Shown: piece by piece, positions 49,652 to 57,361 of the stretch | Position numbering within the stretch: position 1 is the first letter of the stretch | Layout: every line of letters begins with the position of its first letter | Assembly: GCA_951812805.1 (NCBI GenBank) | Contig: CATOSZ010000016.1 | Location: 1 to 64,000 of the forward strand | From: an uncultured Alphaproteobacteria bacterium | Lineage (GTDB): Bacteria > Pseudomonadota > Alphaproteobacteria > GCA-2731375 | Direction: 5' to 3' | Length of the DNA: 64,000 nucleotides | Translations under genes and position numbers: made by a program | The notes under the pieces: model-generated | Databases searched by the model: none | The model's input: the letters and a program-made list of their open reading frames with translations, nothing else | What the model was told of the DNA's origin: nothing

Positions 49652-51178
49652 GTGCGGAGGAAAGAGCAGGTGGTATTGATGGAAAGCGTATTGAAGATCC
49701 GACGTTGGATATTACGGGAGGGTCGGAGTATCCGATCTGTATCTCGTCAGACTGGTTTGTCGCGGAACACGATTAAGAAGTATCTGAAGGACGGCGATCC
49801 ACCGAGCTATCAGCGGCGCGTTTCACTCGTCCGGCGTAAGCTTAGCGATGGCTTCGCCAGCCGGCTTCGGGCGCTCTTTGAGCAGGACCTGGGGCGCCCG
49901 CGCCGTGAGCGCCGGACGGCCAAGAAGCTTTATGAGCAGCTTGTGTCGGAAGGCTATAGCGGATCCTACTCGACGGTTCAGAGGTTTGTCCGCGACCTGA
50001 AGCGTTCTGGCGCCGGATCGGGGGATGCGTTCATTCCGTTGCACTTTACGGCAGGTGACGCGCTCCAGTTTGACTGGAGCACGGAATACGCTGTCCTGGG
50101 CGGTGTCGAGCAGAAGGTAAAGGTTGCCCACTTCCGCCTATGTCATAGCCGCAAGCCCTTTGTTGTTGCCTATCCCAGCGAATCTCAGGAGATGGTGCTG
50201 GACGCCTTTGCACGGGCGATGTCTTTCTATGGCGGCGTACCGCGCCGGGTGATCATCGACAACCCCAAGACGATGGTAACCTATGTTTCGCGCTCTAAGG
50301 ACCGTGTGTTCCATCCGCGCTTTCTGGCGTTGATGAACCACTATGTGATGGAACCGGTTGCTTGCACACCCGCGGCGGGGTGGGAGAAGGGTCAGATTGA
50401 GAACCAGGTTGGGTTCCTGCGGGGACAGCTGTTTGCGCCCAAGCCCGCCTTTGACGATCTGGATGCGCTGAACGGCTGGTTGCGTCTGCGCTGCGAGGAA
50501 TTGGCGAATCGCGCCCACCCCGAACAATCGGATCGCAAGATCTCGGACGTGTTCGCAGACGAGTGCGCCGAACTGCGTCCCCTGGGCCGGGCTTTTGACG
50601 GCTATGTTGAGAAGGCCGCTCGTGTCCGCTCTACCTGTCTGGTCCAATATGCCACCAATCGCTATAGCGTCCCCTCCCGGTTCGCCGGGGAGCTTGTCTC
50701 TCTGCGCGCCTATGCGGACCGGATCGTGGTTGTGTCAGGGCAGAATGTGATTGCCGAGCACAAGCGCCGCTTTACCCGCAACGCCAGCTATTTCGAGCCC
50801 TGGCATTACCTGCCCCTACTCGACCGCAAGCCCGGCGCGCTGAGAGATGGCGCGCCCTTTGTGGGTTGGCAATTGCCTGAGGCGATGCACCGGGTCAGGG
50901 CGCATTACATGGCCGGCAAAGGCGGGGACCGGGAGTTTGTCGATCTGCTCCTGCTGGCCCAGGATCACGGGATCGAGGTGGTCGAGATAGCCTGTGAACT
51001 GGCCGTGGAGCAGAACACGCTGCGCCTTCCGGCCATCATCAATCTGATCAACCAACTGGTGGAGCCGGTCATCGCGCCATGGGGCGAGAGCCACGCCTAT
51101 CCGCAACTGACCTTGCGGCCCGAAGCGGACTGCAAGCGCTATGAGACGCTGTGCGTTGCCGGGGAGGCCGTCGCATGA
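49652..51178 (+). CDS. istA: IstA transposase of IS21 copy 2
   Basis: The protein has 508 residues with a helix-turn-helix near the N-terminus and the DDE triad in [16 protein letters not shown] and KGQIENQVG. It differs from the copy at 2026-3552 by Leu59 for Pro59. GCGGAGG lies upstream; the internal ATG at 49679 is an alternative start. Its stop overlaps the istB ATG. Confidence 0.95.
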   Translation: MRRKEQVVLMESVLKIRRWILREGRSIRSVSRQTGLSRNTIKKYLKDGDPPSYQRRVSLVRRKLSDGFASRLRALFEQDLGRPRRERRTAKKLYEQLVSEGYSGSYSTVQRFVRDLKRSGAGSGDAFIPLHFTAGDALQFDWSTEYAVLGGVEQKVKVAHFRLCHSRKPFVVAYPSESQEMVLDAFARAMSFYGGVPRRVIIDNPKTMVTYVSRSKDRVFHPRFLALMNHYVMEPVACTPAAGWEKGQIENQVGFLRGQLFAPKPAFDDLDALNGWLRLRCEELANRAHPEQSDRKISDVFADECAELRPLGRAFDGYVEKAARVRSTCLVQYATNRYSVPSRFAGELVSLRAYADRIVVVSGQNVIAEHKRRFTRNASYFEPWHYLPLLDRKPGALRDGAPFVGWQLPEAMHRVRAHYMAGKGGDREFVDLLLLAQDHGIEVVEIACELAVEQNTLRLPAIINLINQLVEPVIAPWGESHAYPQLTLRPEADCKRYETLCVAGEAVA

Positions 51179-51906
51179 AAGCTTTGATAGACCAACTGAT
51201 CGCCCTGAGGCTGTATGGAATGGCGGCTTGCGCCGAAGCTTTGCTGGCCGCGCGCAAGCCGCCAAGTCTGACCACTGCGATAAAGCAACTGATCGACGCC
51301 GAGACTGTAGAGCGCCGGGTGCGCTCTATCCAGCACCAAATGCGGGCCTCGAAGTTCCCCCACCATAAGGACTTCGCCACTTTCGATTACGGCCTAGCCG
51401 CCGTCACCCAAGCGCAAATCGACCCCTTCTGCTCAGGGCAGTTCACCCAGGAGGCCCACAACCTCATTCTGGTGGGCGGAACCGGTACGGGCAAAACCCA
51501 CATCGCCATTGCTCTGGGGACGCTGTTGATCAATCAGGGAAAGAAGGTCCGTTTCTTCAACGCCGTCGATCTGATCAATGCGCTGATCAAGGAACAGGCC
51601 GAAGGCAACGCCGGCAAGATCATCCGGCAACTGACGGCCATGGATTGCGTCATCATCGACGAACTGGGCTATATCCCATTCCCCAAATCCGGCGGTGCGC
51701 TCTTGTTCCACCTGATCAGCAAACTCTATGAGAAGACCAGCGTCATCATCACCACCAATCTGGAGTTCGGGGAATGGGTCTCCGTCTTCGGAGATGCAAA
51801 AATGACAACCGCGTTGCTGGATCGTGTAACGCATCACTGCGCAATCATCGAAACAGGCAACATGTCTTACCGCTTCGCACAAAGCAAACAGCGACGACAA
51901 AAGTAG
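51175..51906 (+). CDS. istB: IstB helper ATPase of IS21 copy 2
   Basis: The protein has 243 residues, an AAA+ ATPase related to DnaC. Walker [10 protein letters not shown] is at about 101-109 and Walker [12 protein letters not shown] at about 150-160; [10 protein letters not shown] carries the sensor 1 region. The C-terminus [15 protein letters not shown] is typical of IstB. The ATG lies in the ATGA overlap with istA. This is the only intact istB in the window and probably serves both IS21 copies. Confidence 0.95.
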   Translation: MKALIDQLIALRLYGMAACAEALLAARKPPSLTTAIKQLIDAETVERRVRSIQHQMRASKFPHHKDFATFDYGLAAVTQAQIDPFCSGQFTQEAHNLILVGGTGTGKTHIAIALGTLLINQGKKVRFFNAVDLINALIKEQAEGNAGKIIRQLTAMDCVIIDELGYIPFPKSGGALLFHLISKLYEKTSVIITTNLEFGEWVSVFGDAKMTTALLDRVTHHCAIIETGNMSYRFAQSKQRRQK

Positions 51907-51918
51907 CCGCCCTGTAAG

Positions 51919-51968
51919 CAAAGCCCCAGGCTGATCCGCTATATGGAGCCAATCAGCCTGGGGGCTTT
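51919..51968 (+). terminator. Hairpin terminator after istB (copy 2)
   Basis: AAAGCCCCAGGCTGAT pairs with ATCAGCCTGGGGGCTTT across a loop of about 16 bases, starting 13 bp after the istB stop. The same hairpin occurs at 64-114. Confidence 0.65.
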
Positions 51969-52201
51969 CATCGCAAAGGCGGGCAAATCAAAACGGGTCC
52001 TGTACAGATTGTTCTGCAAAAGGGGTTTCGTAGCTGGGGCACAAGTCCGGGCCGATGGGGTGGATGAGCTGCCTCCGGCTGGTCCGGGCTCTCGCGATCG
52101 AAATCCATGAGGACTGGCTGGATGCCAACCGCTAGCTCAACATGATCCATCTCAAGGAGAGCAAAAGCGAACGCATCCAGAAAGCCGCCTGACGGCGGCT
52201 C

Positions 52202-52249
52202 GGCATGCCTGGCGCTCCGAGCAATCGAAATCTCCGCGCCAGGCATGCC
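52202..52249. repeat. Perfect 14-bp inverted repeat with 20-base loop
   Basis: GGCATGCCTGGCGC at 52202-52215 pairs perfectly with GCGCCAGGCATGCC at 52236-52249. It lies right after the degraded frame described for the passenger segment and could be its terminator. No T-run follows. Confidence 0.7.
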
Positions 52250-52361
52250 GGTGGCCCTCATCGGCAGCCATGACAAACTTGCAGAACAGTCTGGACACTA
52301 CTTCAAAAGCTCATTGCCACTTCAAGAACCCCACCTGATCCCCACGTTCCGCCGCCGGCCC

Positions 52362-52468
52362 GGTTGTCCCGGTGGGCCCACAGGCCCCTCCCACGCGGCT
52401 TCGCTCCGCGTAACGCAAAGCGCTACACGAAGCCGCGCGGGGCCCTCCCGTGGACTACCGGGACAACC
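52362..52468. repeat. Long imperfect hairpin in the IS21 passenger segment
   Basis: The outer arms GGTTGTCCCGGT (52362-52373) and ACCGGGACAACC (52457-52468) are perfect complements. An inner pair, GCGGCTTCG and CGAAGCCGC, is also perfect, and the stretch between them pairs in part. The 107-bp structure could be a structured RNA, a REP-like palindrome or a recombination site; nothing decides between these. Confidence 0.6.
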
Positions 52469-52523
52469 TCCGTCGAAGCAAGGGGGGGGTCAATTTTGCA
52501 CGCCGATAGGGGGTCAGAATTAA

Positions 52524-52640
52524 ATGCTGATTGACACCCTGGTCGCGGAACTTATGGCCCGGCTCGCCGAGGCGTTGGACGAGATTGACAACCTTCGTGC
52601 GGATCTCGCACCCTATTGCCTTCAGGGCTCTTTCTTGTGA
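52524..52640 (+). CDS. Short prophage reading frame fused to the IS21 right end
   Basis: Thirty-eight codons begin at an ATG inside the IS21 terminal repeat and end MARLAEALDEIDNLRADLAPYCLQGSFL. The stop overlaps the GTG of the methyltransferase gene (GTGA), as do the other genes in this cassette, so the 3' part is probably the end of a real phage gene. Its true N-terminus was lost at the IS21 junction; the first four residues come from the IS. It may serve only to couple translation. Confidence 0.45.
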   Translation: MLIDTLVAELMARLAEALDEIDNLRADLAPYCLQGSFL

Positions 52641-53398
52641 ACAACGCGTACCGCATCGGCGAGGCGACCATCTACCGGGGCGATTGCCTGGATCTCCTGC
52701 CCACGCTCGGCCCGGTCGACCACGTGATCACGGACCCGCCCTACGAGGCCGCCCTGCACCGGGCCGCGGCGGAGGGCCGGATCCAACGCGCCGACGGCCA
52801 GGCGCCGCCGCGCGGGTTCGAGTTCGCCGGCATCGACGCGATCCGCGAGGAGGCGGCCCGGACCATGGTGACGGCCGCGCGGGGCTGGCTCCTGGCGTTC
52901 GCCCTCGCCGAGGGCGTCGGCGCCTGGCGCGACGCCATCCAGGCGGCCGGCGGCAAGTGGGACACGACGCTCTGCTGGGTGAAGCCGGACGCGACCCCCA
53001 GGTTCAACGGCCAGGGCGCGGCGCGCGGCTTCGAATGTATCGTCTCCGCCTGGTGCGGCACCGGCCATCGGCGCTGGAATGGCGGCGGGCGGCGCGGTGT
53101 GTTCACCTATCCGACCGCCAAGGGCGGCCATCCGACGGCCAAGCCGCTGGCGCTGATGATGGCGCTGATCCAGCTCTACACCCAACCGGGCGATCTAATC
53201 TGCGATCCCTTCATGGGCTCGGGCACGACGGGCGTGGCGGCCATCGCGCTCGGCCGGCGCTTCCTCGGCATCGAGATCGAGCCTGGATACCACGAGATCG
53301 CACGCCGCCGGCTCGAGGCCCGCGTGGCCCAGCCACTGCTGCCGTTCGACGTCCCCGCCACCCAACAGGCTCCACTGCCGCTGGAGGACGCGGGGTGA
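52637..53398 (+). CDS. Phage DNA methyltransferase (DPPY type)
   Basis: The protein has 253 residues. Catalytic motif IV is TDPPYEAALH at residues 32-41 and the S-adenosylmethionine motif I is DPFMGSGTTGVAA near 189, so the order is IV then I, with the target-recognition region between (the beta-like arrangement of N6-adenine or N4-cytosine enzymes). GTG 52637 overlaps the preceding stop. No restriction endonuclease gene is next to it; in Mu-like phages such lone enzymes usually protect phage DNA. Its own stop overlaps the GTG of the next gene. Confidence 0.88.
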   Translation: MNNAYRIGEATIYRGDCLDLLPTLGPVDHVITDPPYEAALHRAAAEGRIQRADGQAPPRGFEFAGIDAIREEAARTMVTAARGWLLAFALAEGVGAWRDAIQAAGGKWDTTLCWVKPDATPRFNGQGAARGFECIVSAWCGTGHRRWNGGGRRGVFTYPTAKGGHPTAKPLALMMALIQLYTQPGDLICDPFMGSGTTGVAAIALGRRFLGIEIEPGYHEIARRRLEARVAQPLLPFDVPATQQAPLPLEDAG

Positions 53399-53727
53399 CG
53401 ACGCTACCGGGCGTGCTTTCCGAGATCGAGGCGCTCGCGGGGCGCGGGGCGGCGCTCGGAATCGCTCTGGCGCACGGCGGCGACGACGGTTGGGACGTGC
53501 CGCGCGCACTCGATACGCCACCGGGCCAGGCGCTGGCAGGCCTCGTCGGCGCCGAAGCGGCGGCCGCGATCGTCGGCCGCTTCGGTGGCGGGGCGATTGC
53601 CGTGCCGCTCGCGCGGCGCGCCCTGGTGCGACATCTCGCGGCACAAGGCATGAGCACGGCCGAGATCGCGCGGCGGCTCGCCATCACCCGGCGCACCGCG
53701 CGGCGCTACCGGCGGCACGGCGCGTAA
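53395..53727 (+). CDS. Mor-family middle transcription activator
   Basis: The protein has 110 residues. The layout fits phage Mu Mor/C: an N-terminal dimerisation region, the central VGRFGGGAIAVPLARRA (Mu Mor has a comparable FGGxxxYIP-type segment), and a C-terminal helix-turn-helix (MSTAEIARRLAITRRTARRYRRHG). GTG 53395 overlaps the methyltransferase stop. A perfect palindrome and -10 box lie just downstream, before the lysis and head genes it would switch on. Confidence 0.78.
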   Translation: MTTLPGVLSEIEALAGRGAALGIALAHGGDDGWDVPRALDTPPGQALAGLVGAEAAAAIVGRFGGGAIAVPLARRALVRHLAAQGMSTAEIARRLAITRRTARRYRRHGA

Positions 53728-53740
53728 GACCGCCTGTGCG

Positions 53741-53792
53741 GCGGACCATGGTCCGCTGCAACCGCCTGCCGGGATGCGCGATAATCCCCTCC
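53741..53792 (+). promoter_or_regulatory. Predicted Mor-dependent promoter of the lysis and head genes
   Basis: GCGGACCATGGTCCGC (53741-53756) is a perfect 16-bp palindrome. GATAAT at 53780-53785 is a good -10 and there is no -35. If the -10 ends at -7, transcription starts at 53792 and the palindrome is centred at -43.5. That is the position of the Mor-binding dyad in the Mu middle promoter, as I recall it. The predicted transcript begins 26 bp before the holin gene. Confidence 0.6.
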
Positions 53793-53817
53793 CGACCCCA
53801 GCCCGACAGGACACGCG

Positions 53818-54315
53818 ATGATCATCTCCCTGATTTCCACCGGCCTCGGCATGCTCGGCGGCGTCATCCCTGACCTCCTGAAGGAGTTCCGCGAGAGCCG
53901 CGAGCACGGGCGCGAGATGGACCGCATGGACAAGCAGGCTGAGCTGCAACTGAAGCTGCTGGCGCACCGGACCGACGCCCGCCTTCAGGAGATCGAGGGC
54001 CAAGCGCAGATGGAGGAGGTGCGCGCCTTCCGCACCCAGATGTCGGAGATCTACAAATCCCAGGCGCCGGTCGGCGTGAAGTGGGTCGACGCCTGGAACG
54101 CCGCCCTGCGGCCCGGCGCCTGCACCGTCATCATCGCGCTGTTCACCGCGATCGCCGGCACGTACGCCTACGGGATGTATTTTGGCGCGCCGCATCTGGC
54201 CGAGATCTCCACGGTGATCTGGGGTTCGCTGGTCGGCGATGCGATCCAGGCCGTGCTCGGCTATCTGTTCGGCTACCGCTCCGGCGCGAAGCTCTCGGCG
54301 GCGGTCAGGCGATGA
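53818..54315 (+). CDS. Phage holin-like membrane protein
   Basis: The protein has 165 residues. A short hydrophobic N-terminus (MIISLISTGLGMLGGVIP) is followed by a charged coiled region (about 20-85) and two hydrophobic stretches at about 102-123 and 128-150. This layout resembles the 3TM holin family of Mu-like phages and gene transfer agents. It lies directly before the lysozyme gene with ATGA overlap, which supports a lysis role: it would let the lysozyme reach the cell wall. Confidence 0.72.
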   Translation: MIISLISTGLGMLGGVIPDLLKEFRESREHGREMDRMDKQAELQLKLLAHRTDARLQEIEGQAQMEEVRAFRTQMSEIYKSQAPVGVKWVDAWNAALRPGACTVIIALFTAIAGTYAYGMYFGAPHLAEISTVIWGSLVGDAIQAVLGYLFGYRSGAKLSAAVRR

Positions 54316-54773
54316 GCCGGCGCCGCGCCCCGGTCTGCCGCCGGGCAGTCCGCCTGATCAAGCACTTCGAGGGCTTCTCGGCGGAACCCTATCTCTGCCC
54401 CGCCGGGGTCTTGACCATCGGCCACGGCGCCACCTATGGCGTCGATGGGCGCCGCGTCGGCCTGGACCACCCGCCGCTCGACGCGGCGGGCGCGGAAGCG
54501 CTGCTGCGGCGCGATCTCGCGCGCTTCGCTCTCGCGGTCGACCGCATGGTGGTCGTGCCGATCGGCACCAACCAGCACGGCGCGCTGACCTCTTTCGCCT
54601 TCAACCTCGGATCGGGCGCACTGCGCGCCTCGACCCTGCTGCGCCGCGTCAACGCCGGCGCGTGGGACGACGTGCCGGATCAGTTCCGCCGCTGGGTGTT
54701 CGCCGGCGGGCGGCGGCTTGCCGGCCTGGTCCGCCGGCGCGAGGCCGAAGCCGCTCTCTGGGGGATGACATGA
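54312..54773 (+). CDS. Phage lysozyme (GH24 type endolysin)
   Basis: The protein has 153 residues. The T4-type catalytic pattern E-x8-(D/C)-x5-T is present as Glu in KHFEGFSAEPY, Cys in LCPAG and Thr in VLTIGHG, with Cys in the place of Asp as in many phage enzymes. The C-terminal lobe has QHGALTSFAFNLGSGAL and RRWVFAGGRRLAGLVRRREAE. There is no signal or anchor segment, so it would need the adjacent holin. It overlaps its neighbours on both sides by four bases. Confidence 0.92.
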   Translation: MSRRRAPVCRRAVRLIKHFEGFSAEPYLCPAGVLTIGHGATYGVDGRRVGLDHPPLDAAGAEALLRRDLARFALAVDRMVVVPIGTNQHGALTSFAFNLGSGALRASTLLRRVNAGAWDDVPDQFRRWVFAGGRRLAGLVRRREAEAALWGMT

Positions 54774-55081
54774 GCGCCGAGGAGATCACCGGCTGGCTGG
54801 TGCGCGCCGCTGTCGCCGCGATCGTCGCTGCCATCGTGCTGCTGTTCCGCCGCATGCGCGAGGCCGAGGCCAGGCTGGCCGAGACGAAGGTGCGCCTCGC
54901 GGCGGTCGAGAAGCAGGACAACTCGGCGACCTTCGGCGCACTGCGGAATCGGATCGAGGAGCTCGACCGTATCTCGGCGGAAACCCGCGCCGATGTCGCC
55001 GCCGTCAAGGCCTCGGTCGCCGCCATCGAACGGACGCTACACCTGATTCATGAGCATCTGATGGACAAGGGGGTGCCGTGA
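54770..55081 (+). CDS. DUF2730-type phage protein (Mu gp25-like)
   Basis: The protein has 103 residues: one membrane segment near the N-terminus (about 9-27, WLVRAAVAAIVAAIVLLF) and then a long heptad-rich coiled coil to the end (EAEARLAETKVRLAAVEKQ...ISAETRADVAAVKASVAAIERTL). This is the usual form of the protein between lysis and packaging genes in Mu-like phages. Its function is not known; some spanin-like role has been suggested by position only. Confidence 0.7.
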   Translation: MSAEEITGWLVRAAVAAIVAAIVLLFRRMREAEARLAETKVRLAAVEKQDNSATFGALRNRIEELDRISAETRADVAAVKASVAAIERTLHLIHEHLMDKGVP

Positions 55082-55380
55082 GCTCTTACGCCCGCATCGT
55101 GGCCGAGGATATGCGCCTCGTCGTTCTGCAGCTCCTGGCGCAAGCCGAAGGCTTCGATCTCAACGACCGCATCCTGGCCAGCGCGCTGACCGCGTTCGGC
55201 CACCGCCCGAGCCTCGACAGGCTCGCCACCGAGCTCGCCTGGCTGGCCGAACAGGGCCTGATCGAGACCCGCGACGTCGAGGGCTTCACCGTCGCCGCGC
55301 TTCTGGCCCGGGGCCAGGATGTCGTCGAGGGCCGCACCGCCGCGCCCGGGGTCCGCCGCCCGCGCCCGGACGAACTCTGA
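55078..55380 (+). CDS. Mu gp26-like phage protein
   Basis: The protein has 100 residues with a winged-helix look: RIVAEDMRLVVLQLLAQAEGFDLND, then RPSLDRLATELAWLAEQGLI and TVAALLARGQDVVEG, ending in a basic proline-rich tail. It matches the small protein found at this place in Mu-like phages, sometimes annotated as a regulator. The GTG overlaps the preceding stop. Role unknown; a DNA-binding or packaging function is possible. Confidence 0.7.
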   Translation: MSSYARIVAEDMRLVVLQLLAQAEGFDLNDRILASALTAFGHRPSLDRLATELAWLAEQGLIETRDVEGFTVAALLARGQDVVEGRTAAPGVRRPRPDEL

Positions 55381-55383
55381 ACC

Positions 55384-55923
55384 ATGCCGCGCCGCGCTCT
55401 GATCGACCGCCATTTCTCGGCCGAGGAGCAGGCCAGTATCGCCGCCTTCCTCGACGCCAACCCCACGATCAGCGTCGACGACTTCCGCGCCCTGCTGCGC
55501 GAGCGCGGCGCCGAGCTCTCCCGCTCCACCGCGCATGCCGCCAAGCGCAAGCTCGAGGCGATGGGCGGCCGGCTGCGCGAATCGCGGAGGATGATGGATG
55601 CCATCGCCACGGATCTCGAGGGCGAGGACGAGAGCCGGCGCCACCGCGCGTTGTTGGAGATCGCGCGCACACTGTGCTTCGAGTTCCAGCAGGCACTGCT
55701 CGATGGCGACGCCAGCACCCTGAAGGCCGGCGATCTCGCCCACCTGGGGCGCTCCCTCAAGGATCTGATGCAGGCTGCCCGCCTCGATCAGGACTATGCC
55801 GCCCGCCTGGTCGAGCAGGCCACCAAGCGCGCCGCCCAGGCGGCCGGCCAACAGGCCCGCAAGCTCGGCCTCTCCGAGGAGGGCGCCGCCTCGATCCGCG
55901 CGTTCGTGGAGGGCGGCGCATGA
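55384..55923 (+). CDS. DUF3486-type protein (Mu gp27-like, probable small terminase)
   Basis: The protein has 179 residues. The N-terminal region RRALIDRHFSAEEQASIAAFLD...SRSTAHAAKRKLEAM looks like a helix-turn-helix that would bind phage DNA, followed by a helical oligomerisation region. It fits Mu gp27, which by position next to the large terminase is taken as the small terminase. It overlaps the next gene by four bases. Confidence 0.82.
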   Translation: MPRRALIDRHFSAEEQASIAAFLDANPTISVDDFRALLRERGAELSRSTAHAAKRKLEAMGGRLRESRRMMDAIATDLEGEDESRRHRALLEIARTLCFEFQQALLDGDASTLKAGDLAHLGRSLKDLMQAARLDQDYAARLVEQATKRAAQAAGQQARKLGLSEEGAASIRAFVEGGA

Positions 55924-57359
55924 AGGACGCGCGCACCTTGCTCCCTTACCAGCAGCGCTGGGTCGCCGAGACGAGCGGATTGGCGGCGATCCAGAAGTCC
56001 AGACGGATCGGCATCTCCTGGGCCGAGGCATATAACGCGGTAATGCACGCCGGCCTCGGGCGCGGCGACGTGTACTACCAGTCCTATTCCCTCGACATGG
56101 CGCGCGGCTTCGTCGCCGACTGCGCCGAGTGGGTCGAGCACTGCCAGGGCATCGCGATCGAGACCGCCGGCGAGACCTTGATCGACACCGGTGATTCCCA
56201 CGCCGTGCAGGCCTTCCGCCTGCGCCTCGCCGCGGGCAAGACCATCACCGCCCTCGCGTCCAGTCCACGGGCCTGGCGCTCCAAGGGTCGGCCCGGCGAT
56301 ATTGCCGTCATCGACGAGGCCGCCTTCATCGACGATCTCGAGGCCGTGCTGACCGCCGCGCTGGCGACCCGCATGTGGGGCGGCGCGGTGCGCGTGATCT
56401 CCACTCATAACGGCGAGGCCAACCCCTTCGCCGCGCTCTGCCGCGATATCGCCGAGCGCCGCCAGCCGGGCGCGCTGCATACCGTCACGCTGGCCGACGC
56501 ACTTCACGAGGGCCTTTACAAGCGCATCTGCATGGTTACCGGGCAGCACTGGACGGGCGCGGCCGAGGCGGCCTGGGAGGCGGGGTTGCGTGCCGAATAC
56601 GGCGCCCGCGCCGCCCAGGAGCTCGACTGCGTGCCCTCGGCCGGCTCGGGCGCCTGGCTCGCCTGGAAGGCGATCACCGATGCCGAGGACGCGGAGGCCG
56701 GCAAAGCGGAACTGTATGCGGGCGGCACCACCTATATCGGCGTCGATGTCGCGCGGCGGCGCGATCTCTGGGTCGCCGCCGTCATCGAGAAGGTCGGCGA
56801 TGTCTTGTGGCTGCGCGAGATCCAGACGGCGCGCGATATCTCCTTCTCCGAACAGCGCGCGATCGTGCGCACGCTCGCCGCTCGCTACCGCCCGCTCCGC
56901 ATCGCCGTCGATCAGACCGGCATGGGCGAGGCCGTCGTCGAGCAGCTGGCCGAGGATCACGGCGGCCTCACCGTCGAGGGCGTGCTGATGACGACCCCCA
57001 AACGGCTCGACGTCGCCACCGCGCTGCGCGAGGCCTTCGAGGACAACCGTATTCGTATCCCCGCCGACGAGGCGCTGCGGCGCGACCTGCACAGCCTGCG
57101 CGCCGAAGCCGGGCCCACGGGCGCCCCCCGGCTGACCGCCGAGCGAGCCGACACCGACGGCCACGGCGACCGCTTCTGGGCCCTCGCGCTCGCCTGCGCC
57201 GCTGCTGCCCAGGCCCGCGGCCCCTTCGAGGCCTGGACCACGGACCGCCGGCACGCCGCCTTCCGCGCGCCCGATGGACTGGGACCCGGCAGTGGCCACG
57301 AGATCGACTACGAACTCGGCGTCGTGCGCTCGCCCCTCTCGGCTCTGAACGGGTGGTGA
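55920..57359 (+). CDS. Phage terminase large subunit (Mu gp28-like)
   Basis: The protein has 479 residues. It would cut and pump phage DNA into heads. The ATPase has a Walker A-like QKSRRIGISWA near residue 26 and Walker B IAVIDEAAF near 128. The nuclease part has Asp in YIGVDVARRRDLW (about 275), Asp in RIAVDQTGMGE, and a final acidic patch in DGHGDRFWALALA. The length is normal and no frameshift is seen. ATG 55920 overlaps the preceding stop. Confidence 0.92.
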   Translation: MKDARTLLPYQQRWVAETSGLAAIQKSRRIGISWAEAYNAVMHAGLGRGDVYYQSYSLDMARGFVADCAEWVEHCQGIAIETAGETLIDTGDSHAVQAFRLRLAAGKTITALASSPRAWRSKGRPGDIAVIDEAAFIDDLEAVLTAALATRMWGGAVRVISTHNGEANPFAALCRDIAERRQPGALHTVTLADALHEGLYKRICMVTGQHWTGAAEAAWEAGLRAEYGARAAQELDCVPSAGSGAWLAWKAITDAEDAEAGKAELYAGGTTYIGVDVARRRDLWVAAVIEKVGDVLWLREIQTARDISFSEQRAIVRTLAARYRPLRIAVDQTGMGEAVVEQLAEDHGGLTVEGVLMTTPKRLDVATALREAFEDNRIRIPADEALRRDLHSLRAEAGPTGAPRLTAERADTDGHGDRFWALALACAAAAQARGPFEAWTTDRRHAAFRAPDGLGPGSGHEIDYELGVVRSPLSALNGW

Positions 57360-57361
57360 GC

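Larger units (their letters stand above)
52034..52523. other. Non-coding passenger segment inside IS21 copy 2
   Basis: No gene is supported over these 490 bp. A short frame at about 52100-52190 reads EDWLDANR, a stop, then LNMIHLKESKSERIQKAA and a stop, which looks like the degraded tail of an unidentified protein, possibly another transposase. Two strong inverted repeats follow. The sequence ends in the double IS21 right-end repeats. Whether copy 1 has the same segment cannot be seen, because the window starts at the matching position. Confidence 0.55.
49563..52536 (+). mobile_element. IS21-family element, copy 2 (complete)
   Basis: The element is 2974 bp. The left end TGTGAATCGGCATGC...CTGACCC and the right end GGGTCAG...ATGCTGATTGACA are inverted repeats, each with an inner partner repeat (AATTGACCC on the left, GGGTCAATTTTGCA on the right); multiple terminal repeats are an IS21 trait. 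istA and istB are intact. It is longer than usual because a non-coding segment of about 490 bp lies between the istB terminator and the right end. No direct target repeat is seen: the left flank ends AACCAGA and the right begins CCCTGGT. It therefore marks a rearrangement junction between a host kinase gene and prophage DNA. Confidence 0.9.

Noticed and set aside
49555-52545. Target-site duplication around IS21 copy 2
   Set aside because: The left flank (AACCAGA) and right flank (CCCTGGT) do not match as direct repeats, so none is claimed. CCAG and CTGG are inverted, not direct, matches and are likely chance.
52637-53398. Restriction-modification system
   Set aside because: Only a methyltransferase is present. 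Neighbours are a phage activator and lysis genes, and no endonuclease-like frame is seen, so it is treated as an orphan phage enzyme.
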